64,000 nt of DNA from Micromonospora sp. MA102 (GTDB lineage Bacteria; Actinomycetota; Actinomycetes; Mycobacteriales; Micromonosporaceae): the NCBI RefSeq assembly GCF_025460765.1, contig NZ_JAMWEG010000026.1, forward strand, positions 1-64,000, read 5' to 3'. Under the pieces are notes generated by a model. It did no database searches. It saw only the letters and a list, made by a program, of their open reading frames with translations, and was not told the origin of the DNA. Position 1 is the first letter of the stretch. Each line of letters starts with the position of its first letter. Shown piece by piece: positions 57,041-64,000 of the stretch. The translations under genes and the position numbers were made by a program.

Positions 57041-59041
57041 TCAGAACAGGCTGAGCGGGTCGATCTGGAGCCGGACCGGATCCGCCGCCTTGCGGGCGCT
57101 GCGCTGCCCGGCGGCGGCGTGCAGCGCGCCGGCCAGGGCGGCGGCCCGGGCCCGGGGCACCCGGACCAGCATCCGCTCCCGCCCCTCGTCGGCCGGCACC
57201 GGGCCGAGCACCTCGGCGCCGTCCGGCAGCCGGGTGCCGGCCAGCAGGTCGGCCACCGCGTCGGCCACGCCGGTGACGCTGGCCATCCGCACGGCCGGCG
57301 GGAAGCCCAGCTCGCGGCGCTCGGCCAGTTCCCGGGTGGCGAACCAGGCCGAGTCCCAGCGCAGCAGCGCCTGCACGGGGGCGAGCGCGCCGTCGGCGAC
57401 CACCACCACCCGGCCGCCGGCCGGGCCGGGCCGGGCCAGCGCGGCGGCGGCCAGCCAGCGGCGCAGCGCCTCCTCCCCGGCCCGCAGGTCGGCCCGGGTG
57501 AGCAGGGCCCACGAGTCGAGCAGCAGCACCGCCCCGTAGCCGCCCTCCGCGACGGGTTCCGCCCCCGGGGTGGCGATCACCAGACCGGCGCCGGCCGGCA
57601 CGCCCGCGAGCACCTCCTCCCGGCCCGAGGTGCGCACCGGCACCCCGGGAAACGCGCGGCCCAGCTCCTCGGCGGTCCGCCGGGCGCCGGTGACCGACGC
57701 GCGCAGCCGCCGCCCGCCGCACTCCGGACAGGCGTACGCGGCGGCGACCCGCCCGCACCAGCGGCAGGCGGGCACCCCCTCGGCCGACGGCAGGCCCAGC
57801 GGCCCGGCGCAGTGCGCGCAGCGGGCCGGGGCCCGGCACTCGGCGCAGGCCACCGAGGGCAGGTAACCGCGGCGGGGCACCTGCACGAGCACCGGCAGGT
57901 CGGCGCGGAGCGCGTCCCGGGCGGTGGTCCAGGCCAGGCTCGGCAGCCGGGCCGACGCGGCCCCCGGGTCGCGGGCCAGGTGGGGGTCGTCCCCGGTCGG
58001 CGCGATCGCCGGCATGCGGGCCCGCACGGTCGCCCGGTCGGCGACCACCTCGCGGGCCCAGCCGGTCTCCACCAGCAGCTGGGCCTCGGCCGTGCGGGCG
58101 TAGCCGCCGACCAGGGCGGCGGTCCCGCCGAGCTGGGCGCGGGTGAGCAGCACGTCCCGGGCGTGCGGGTAGGGCGCCCGGGGCTCGGCGTGCAGGTCGT
58201 CCCCGTCGTCCCAGACGGCGACCAGGCCGAGCCGCTCGACCGGGGCGAACATGGCCGCCCGGGTGCCGATCACCACGGGCACGTCGCCGCGGCGGGCGGC
58301 GAGGAAGGCCCGGTAGCGGCGGGCCGGTCCGGCGGCCGCGGAGAGGCAGGCGTGCCGCCCGGGCCCGAGGACGGCGGTCAGGGCGGCGTCGAGCCGGTCC
58401 AGGTCCCGGGCGTCGGCCACCACGACCACCGCGCCCCGGCCGCCGGCCACGGTGGCCGCCACGGCGTCGGCGTACCGGTCGGCCCAGTCCTCGCCGGGCA
58501 GCGCGGACCATACGGCCCGGGGCGCCCGGCCGGCGGTGAGGGCCCGCAGGAGGGCCGGCCCGGCCGGGTAGTCGCGCCAGCCGCGCGGGTCGACCGGGGC
58601 GGCATCCTCCGGGGCGGCGTCCACGGGGGCGGTCGCCGGGAGGGCGGCGTCGGCGGACGCCGGGTCGGGCGGATCGGCGGCGGTCGGCGGGGTGGGGTCG
58701 GCGCCGGTCGCGTCGGTCGCCGTGACGTCCTTCTCGACCCGGGCGTGCCGGGGCGGGACGGCGAGCCGGAGCACGTCGGCGAGGCTGCCGGCGTAGCGGT
58801 CGGCGACCGCGCGGGCCAGCTCGGCCACCTCGGGCGCCAGCACCGGCACCGGGGAGACCACCTTCTCCAGGTACGCCAGCTTCGGGTGCGCGGACTCCGC
58901 GACGCGCTCCAGCAGCCAGCCGTCGACGAGCTGCCCGGCGAAGCGGACCTTCACCCGCACCCCGGGCCGGGCGTCGGCGTCGAGGGTGTCGGGGACGAGG
59001 TAGTCGAAGGGGCGGTCGAGGTGCGGCAGCGGCACGTCCAC
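57041..59041 (-). CDS. priA: PriA-like primosomal protein without helicase motifs
   Basis: A 666-residue PriA homologue. The N-terminal DNA-binding domain (PLPHLDRPFDYLVPDTL, GVRVKVRFAGQLVDGWLLE) and the zinc region (CAECRAPARCAHC, CRWCGRVAAAYACPEC) are present, but the Walker A GSGKT is missing (SALPGEDWADRY stands there) and the DEEH box reads DDGDD. Actinobacterial PriA proteins are known to lack recognisable helicase motifs. GTG at 59041 is the most upstream start in frame after metK. Confidence 0.88.
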   Translation of the reverse strand: MDVPLPHLDRPFDYLVPDTLDADARPGVRVKVRFAGQLVDGWLLERVAESAHPKLAYLEKVVSPVPVLAPEVAELARAVADRYAGSLADVLRLAVPPRHARVEKDVTATDATGADPTPPTAADPPDPASADAALPATAPVDAAPEDAAPVDPRGWRDYPAGPALLRALTAGRAPRAVWSALPGEDWADRYADAVAATVAGGRGAVVVVADARDLDRLDAALTAVLGPGRHACLSAAAGPARRYRAFLAARRGDVPVVIGTRAAMFAPVERLGLVAVWDDGDDLHAEPRAPYPHARDVLLTRAQLGGTAALVGGYARTAEAQLLVETGWAREVVADRATVRARMPAIAPTGDDPHLARDPGAASARLPSLAWTTARDALRADLPVLVQVPRRGYLPSVACAECRAPARCAHCAGPLGLPSAEGVPACRWCGRVAAAYACPECGGRRLRASVTGARRTAEELGRAFPGVPVRTSGREEVLAGVPAGAGLVIATPGAEPVAEGGYGAVLLLDSWALLTRADLRAGEEALRRWLAAAALARPGPAGGRVVVVADGALAPVQALLRWDSAWFATRELAERRELGFPPAVRMASVTGVADAVADLLAGTRLPDGAEVLGPVPADEGRERMLVRVPRARAAALAGALHAAAGQRSARKAADPVRLQIDPLSLF

Positions 59042-59100
59042 GCAGACACGAGCGACCGGCGACCCCTCGGCGGGTCGCCGGTCGCCGCGCCTGGTGCCGG

Positions 59101-60291
<1,191 letters not shown>

Positions 60292-60335
60292 GGCACTCCT
60301 AAGCATGTGAAGACTTTTAAAGGTCGCTCGGCGGC

Positions 60336-60341
60336 AGTTTA
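60336..60341 (-). promoter_or_regulatory. possible metK -10 element
   Basis: Minus-strand TAAACT lies 45 bases before the metK start in a locally AT-richer patch. No good -35 is present. Confidence 0.3.
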
Positions 60342-60389
60342 GTCACCGTGCTCCCAGGGTGACCCGGCGAACCGGAGAGTGACCAACCG

Positions 60390-61598
60390 TCAGGACCGCT
60401 CCGCCAACCGGGCGACCACGAGGTCCCAGACTGCGTCGGCCAGGTCCTCCTTGGGCTGCTCGGGCATCCGGTGCACCGACCCGTCCGCCCCGATCACCGT
60501 GGCGGCGTTGGTCTCGGCCCCGAAGACCTTGTCCACCCCGACCTCGTTGATCACGATGAGGTCGGCGCGCTTGCGGGCGAGCTTGGCCCGGCCGTTGGCC
60601 TCGGCGTCGCCGGTCTCCGCGGCGAAGACCACCAGCACCTGCTCCGGCCGCCGGCGCCGGCCCAGCTCGGCCGCGATGTCCGGGTTGGTGACCAGCTCGA
60701 TCGTGGGCGCGCTGCCGTCGTCCGACTTCTTGATCTTACCGGGCGCGTACGTCGCCGGGCGGAAATCGGCGGGCGCCGCGGCCATCACCACGGCGTCGGC
60801 GTCGGCGGCCGCCTCCAGGGTGGCCTTGCGCAGTTCCTCGGTGCTGCCCACCCGGACCAGGTCCGCACCGGCCGGATCGGCGAGCGCGACGTTGGCCGAG
60901 ACCAGGGTGACCCGGGCGCCCCGGGCCACGGCGGCGCGGGCGAACGCGTAGCCCTGCTTGCCCGAGGAGCGGTTGCCGAGGAAGCGGACCGGGTCGAGCG
61001 GCTCGCGGGTGCCGCCGGCGGTGACCACCACGTGCCGGCCGGCCAGGTCGGCGGGGACGGCACCGCCGCGGGCCAGGGCCCGGCGGGCGACCGCGAAGAT
61101 CTCGGCCGGGTCGGGCAGCCGGCCCTTGCCGGTGTCCTTGCCGGTGAGCCGGCCGACCGCGGGCTCGATCACCAGGACGCCGCGGGACCGGAGGGTCGCC
61201 ACGTTCGCGACGGTGGCCGGGTGTTCCCACATCTCGGTGTGCATGGCCGGCGCGAGCACCACCGGGCAGCGCGCGGTCAGCAGGGTGTTGGTGAGCAGGT
61301 CGTCGGCGAGGCCGTGGGCGGCCTTGGCGAGCAGGTCGGCCGTGGTGGGCACCACCACGACCAGGTCGGCGTGCTGCCCGAGCCGGACGTGCGGCACCTC
61401 GTGCACGTCGGACCAGACGTCGTCGGCGACCGGCTGGCCGGAGAGCGCGGCCCAGGTCGGCGCCCCGACGAAACGGAGCGCCGACGCGGTCGGCACGACC
61501 CGGACCCGGTGACCCGACTCGGTGAAGAGCCGGAGCAGCTCACACGCCTTGTAGGCGGCGATGCCGCCACCGACCCCGAGGACGATCTCGGCGGCCAT
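60390..61598 (-). CDS. coaBC: bifunctional phosphopantothenoylcysteine decarboxylase/synthetase
   Basis: Two successive coenzyme A steps in one 402-residue flavoprotein. The CoaC half (1-180) has LGVGGGIAAYKACELLRLF, the catalytic-His region PHVRLGQHADLVVV and APAMHTEMWEHPA; the CoaB half (185-400) has VVTAGGTREPLDPVRFLGNRSSGK split at GGTREPLDPVRF and AAPADFRP. No clear ribosome site precedes the ATG at 61598. It follows rpoZ by 15 bases. Confidence 0.95.
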   Translation of the reverse strand: MAAEIVLGVGGGIAAYKACELLRLFTESGHRVRVVPTASALRFVGAPTWAALSGQPVADDVWSDVHEVPHVRLGQHADLVVVVPTTADLLAKAAHGLADDLLTNTLLTARCPVVLAPAMHTEMWEHPATVANVATLRSRGVLVIEPAVGRLTGKDTGKGRLPDPAEIFAVARRALARGGAVPADLAGRHVVVTAGGTREPLDPVRFLGNRSSGKQGYAFARAAVARGARVTLVSANVALADPAGADLVRVGSTEELRKATLEAAADADAVVMAAAPADFRPATYAPGKIKKSDDGSAPTIELVTNPDIAAELGRRRRPEQVLVVFAAETGDAEANGRAKLARKRADLIVINEVGVDKVFGAETNAATVIGADGSVHRMPEQPKEDLADAVWDLVVARLAERS

Positions 61599-61613
61599 CG
61601 GGGCGGGCGGGGC

Positions 61614-61877
61614 TTACGGCTGGTCGGTCGGCTCGGCGGTGAGCAGACCCGCGTTGATCTCGCGCATGGCGATGGAGAGCGGCTTCTCCTGGGGGGTGGT
61701 CTCCACCAGCGGGCCGACGTACTCCAGCAGGCCCTCACCGAGCTGGCTGTAGTAGGCGTTGACCTGGCGCGCGCGCTTGGCCGCGAAGATGACCAGCGCG
61801 TACTTCGAGGTGGTCTTCTCGAGGAGCTCGTCGATCGGCGGGTTGGTGATGCCTTCGGGGTTGGCGATGGATCCCAC
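61614..61877 (-). CDS. rpoZ: RNA polymerase omega subunit
   Basis: An 87-residue omega protein, stabiliser of RNA polymerase: GITNPPIDELLEKTTSKYAL, VIFAAKRARQVNAYYSQLG and EKPLSIAMREINAGLL are the actinobacterial form. GTG start with AGAGG seven bases upstream. It lies between gmk and coaBC. Confidence 0.95.
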   Translation of the reverse strand: MGSIANPEGITNPPIDELLEKTTSKYALVIFAAKRARQVNAYYSQLGEGLLEYVGPLVETTPQEKPLSIAMREINAGLLTAEPTDQP

Positions 61878-61923
61878 GAATTAACCTCTGCGTCGTTGTG
61901 CACCGCCCGGGGGCGGTGGCCTC

Positions 61924-62457
61924 TCAACCGCTCTGGCGCGGTCGGGCCGGAGCCAGGAAGGAAGAACCGAGCAAGCCTACCAGCTCCTCGGCCGCGCGCT
62001 CGGTCCGGTCGTGCACGACGGCGTGTGCGAAGGCGGCCGCGACGGCGGGGTCCGGCCGGTACGCGGGCGGGGTGAGCAGCACCAGCCGCGCGTCCGGCGC
62101 CACGGCCCGGACGGCGAGCGCGCCCGGCAGGTCCAGCGGGAGCAGCACGGGCCGCCCCTCGGCGAGCCGGGACCGCACGCCCGCGCGCGGCACCCCGCGC
62201 CGGTACGGCCCGATCCGGCTCCACTCCAGCAGCTCGTCGGCCGCGACCATGCGGTCGAAGTCGCCCGCGTCGACGAAGAGCCGGTCGACGCCGTCCACCT
62301 CGCCGGGGCGGGCCGGCCGGGTGGTCGCGGCCACCGGCACCCACACGGACGGAAAGCGCGCCCGGACCAGCTCGACGACACTCTCCCGGCCGGTCCCCGA
62401 AGGTCCGGCCAGGACAGTGAGCCGAGCCGCCGGGCGCGCCTCGTCATCCGTGCTCAC
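61924..62457 (-). CDS. gmk: guanylate-kinase-like protein with altered P-loop
   Basis: A 177-residue protein at the usual gmk position between mihF and rpoZ. It keeps TTRPARPGEVDGVDRLF, a GMP-binding segment, and PVLLPLDLPGA. The P-loop reads GPSGTGRES (18-26), with Arg24 (codon 62386-62388) where the essential Lys stands in GPSGxGK[GS][ST]. The YGT segment of the GMP site is also changed (YRRG). Either it tolerates Arg, or a second gmk exists elsewhere and this copy has drifted. Confidence 0.75.
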   Translation of the reverse strand: MSTDDEARPAARLTVLAGPSGTGRESVVELVRARFPSVWVPVAATTRPARPGEVDGVDRLFVDAGDFDRMVAADELLEWSRIGPYRRGVPRAGVRSRLAEGRPVLLPLDLPGALAVRAVAPDARLVLLTPPAYRPDPAVAAAFAHAVVHDRTERAAEELVGLLGSSFLAPARPRQSG

Positions 62458-62482
62458 CGCTTGTTTCTACACGGTGGGTCGT

Positions 62483-62800
62483 TCAGTTGGCGGCGAACTC
62501 TCCAAGCAGCGCCTTGCGCTGCTGCTCGCCCAGGCCACGCAGCCGGCGGCTGTCAGCGATCTTGAGCTTCTCCATGATCTGGGTGGCTCGGATCTTGCCG
62601 ATGCCCGGCATCGCCTGGAGCACGGCCGAAACCTTCAGCTTGCCCACGACGTCGTCGGACTCGGCCCGCTCGAGGACGGTGGCGAGGGTGGTCTTGCCCT
62701 GCTTGAGCTGCTCCTTCAGCTCAGCACGGGCCTTGCGGATCTCCGCGGCCTTCTCCAGCGCGGCAGCGCGCTGTTCGGGGGTCAGTGACGGGAGCGGCAC
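62483..62800 (-). CDS. mihF: actinobacterial integration host factor
   Basis: A 105-residue nucleoid-associated protein of the mIHF/sIHF family: LTPEQRAAALEKAAEIRKAR in the N-terminal helix and the helix-two-turn-helix VSAVLQAMPGIGKIRATQIM, which binds the DNA backbone. GTG start with AGGAG five bases upstream. It is unrelated to the HU-type IHF of enterobacteria. Confidence 0.95.
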   Translation of the reverse strand: MPLPSLTPEQRAAALEKAAEIRKARAELKEQLKQGKTTLATVLERAESDDVVGKLKVSAVLQAMPGIGKIRATQIMEKLKIADSRRLRGLGEQQRKALLGEFAAN

Positions 62801-62904
62801 CAGTTCTCCTCAGGTCCCTAGTACGGCGGGCGGGGCGCACCACCGCAGCTGTGAAACGTGGTGTCGCTGGCAACCAAAGGGGTCAGTGGTTCCCAGCGCG
62901 GGGA

Positions 62905-62933
62905 AAACTAGCGGTCAACGGCGTTTTCGGCAA
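62905..62933 (-). promoter_or_regulatory. mihF promoter candidate
   Basis: Minus-strand -35 TTGCCG (62928-62933) and -10 TAGTTT (62905-62910), 17-base spacer, about 105 bases before mihF. It lies in an AT-richer patch of the 175-base gap after pyrF. Confidence 0.5.
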
Positions 62934-62975
62934 CGTGGGCGCGCGAAGATCAACGGAAAGTGACCGAGCCGTCAG

Positions 62976-63815
62976 TCAGTCACGGGGTGGCAGGGCGGTC
63001 CGGCACTCGGCCAGCACCCGGTCGGTGGCGGCGCGCAGCGCGGCCGGGTCCGGCCCCGCGCCCAGCACCTCCCGGGAGTACGACGGCAGCACCGAGGGCA
63101 GGGCGGAGCCGAAGACGGTACGCAGGTCGGCGGCCGTCGCCCCCTGCGCGCCGAGCCCCGGGGCGAGCAGCGGACCGTTCACCGCGGTGAGGTCGTGACC
63201 GGTGTCACCGATCGTCGCGCCGACCACCAGCCCGAAGCTGCCGAGCGGCTCGGCACCCCGGTTGAGCTGGGAAATCTCGTCGATGACGGTCTGCGCCACG
63301 GTGCGCCCGTCGGTCCCGACGGCGCGCTGCACGGCGGCTCCCTCGGGATTCGAGGTGAGCGCCAGGACGAAGACGCCGCCGCCGTGCGCGGCCGCCAGCT
63401 CGAACATCGGCGCGAGCGAACCCACCCCCAGGTAGGGACTCGCGGTGACCGCGTCGACATACAGCGGGCTGGATGGATCAAGGTACGCCGAGGCGTACGC
63501 GGTGACCGTCGAGCCGATGTCGCCGCGCTTGACGTCGAGGAGAACGAGCGAGCCCGCATTTCGCAACTGTCGGATAGTTGACTCAAGAATTCCGACACCG
63601 CGGGACCCGAAGCGCTCGAAGAACGCCGACTGGGGCTTGACCACGGCAACCCGGTCGCCGATGGCCTCCACCACGATCCGGCAGAACCGGTCCAGGCCGT
63701 CGACGTCGTCGGGCAGCCCCCAGCGGGTCAGCAGGCCCGGGTGCGGGTCGATGCCCACGCAGAGCGGTCCCCGCTCGGCCACGGCCCGGTGCAGGCGGGT
63801 GCCGAAGCTTTCCAT
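62976..63815 (-). CDS. pyrF: orotidine-5-phosphate decarboxylase (subfamily 2)
   Basis: Last step of UMP synthesis. The 279-residue TIM barrel is the longer subfamily 2 form: LCVGIDPHPGLLTRWGLP, VAVVKPQSAFFERFGSRG, the catalytic LLDVKRGDIGSTVTAYASAY and PGLGAQGATAADLRTVFG. ATG at 63815 is chosen from the conserved N-terminus MESFGTRLHRAV. It begins 147 bases after the end of the gene at the right edge. Confidence 0.95.
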   Translation of the reverse strand: MESFGTRLHRAVAERGPLCVGIDPHPGLLTRWGLPDDVDGLDRFCRIVVEAIGDRVAVVKPQSAFFERFGSRGVGILESTIRQLRNAGSLVLLDVKRGDIGSTVTAYASAYLDPSSPLYVDAVTASPYLGVGSLAPMFELAAAHGGGVFVLALTSNPEGAAVQRAVGTDGRTVAQTVIDEISQLNRGAEPLGSFGLVVGATIGDTGHDLTAVNGPLLAPGLGAQGATAADLRTVFGSALPSVLPSYSREVLGAGPDPAALRAATDRVLAECRTALPPRD

Positions 63816-63961
63816 CGCGACTCTCCCTCTCCTCGTGCGGGCTCGCGCCGCGCTGTCCGCGACGGGTACGCCGCCGCTCGTGGTGCTGTCCCCGGCCGCC
63901 GCGCGGCAGCCGGGCCGTCCTGCCGCCACCGGACGCCGGTCGCCGGTGGCCTTCCGCGGGC

Positions 63962-64000
63962 TCAGCCCGCCTTGACCGCCGCCTCGACTCCGGCCGCGAT
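63962..64000 (-). CDS. C-terminal end of a truncated gene
   Basis: Only the last 12 codons and a TGA are inside the window (IAAGVEAAVKAG). Third positions are almost all G or C, supporting a real reading frame. The gene before pyrF in related actinobacteria is usually another pyrimidine gene such as pyrD or carB, but this fragment is too short to tell. Confidence 0.4.
   Translation of the reverse strand: MAAGVEAAVKAG

Noticed and set aside
60292..60389. SAM riboswitch upstream of metK
   Set aside because: The gap is only 98 bases and no SAM-I or SAM-II core sequence was found.

Overview
The window is chromosomal DNA from a very GC-rich actinobacterium, most likely a Micromonospora or close relative in the Micromonosporaceae. 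This rests on very high GC at third codon positions, frequent GTG starts, chains of ATGA/GTGA overlaps, actinobacterial markers (mihF, a helicase-dead PriA, argCJBDFRGH, ribDE-ribM-ribBA-ribH) and the conserved order pyrF-mihF-gmk-rpoZ-coaBC-metK-priA. No mobile element, CRISPR array or tRNA was seen. Nearly all core genes lie on the minus strand.

Layout. 1-491 is the leader and promoter region of a minus-strand rRNA operon whose genes lie off the left edge; tyrS ends just upstream of it. 1.9-10 kb is accessory: a hotdog thioesterase, a divergent Nramp transporter with two PRC-barrel proteins, a CorC/CNNM protein, acetyltransferases, and a stress cluster (cNMP-binding protein, two tandem-domain universal stress proteins, a DosR-like box). 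10-13.9 kb holds a two-component flavin monooxygenase pair, a MoaD-like protein paired with a BNR propeller, and a 3-methyladenine glycosylase. 14-17.5 kb holds a small HTH protein, an MmcQ/YjbR protein, and a GH15 enzyme with an SDR that lacks its catalytic lysine; the last two look lower in GC than their neighbours.

17.6-26.1 kb is a complete arginine operon controlled by two ARG boxes. 26.2-29.9 kb is an undescribed three-gene operon (membrane-anchored solute-binding-like protein, a membrane protein of unknown family, an MFS transporter). 30-36.4 kb is translation: pheST, an SpoU methyltransferase, rplT, rpmI and infC, the last with a non-canonical ATC start. 36.4-39 kb is a PH-domain protein, a YdcZ exporter, hisG and hisE. 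An ArsR-type regulator with its MFS pump follows on the plus strand.

41-45.6 kb is the riboflavin operon behind an FMN riboswitch, then a REC-GGDEF protein and rpe. 47.5-49.4 kb carries two tandem septum-formation-like lipoproteins; 49.4-51.2 kb encodes a secreted M28 peptidase. 51.4-64 kb is a core block: rsmB, fmt, def, then a P450 and a P-loop-kinase/ParB-like fusion inserted before priA, metK, coaBC, rpoZ, a guanylate kinase with an altered P-loop, mihF, pyrF and the end of one more gene.

Most promising leads for undescribed biology are the kinase/ParB fusion next to the P450, the MoaD-like/BNR pair, and the solute-binding/unknown membrane protein/MFS operon.
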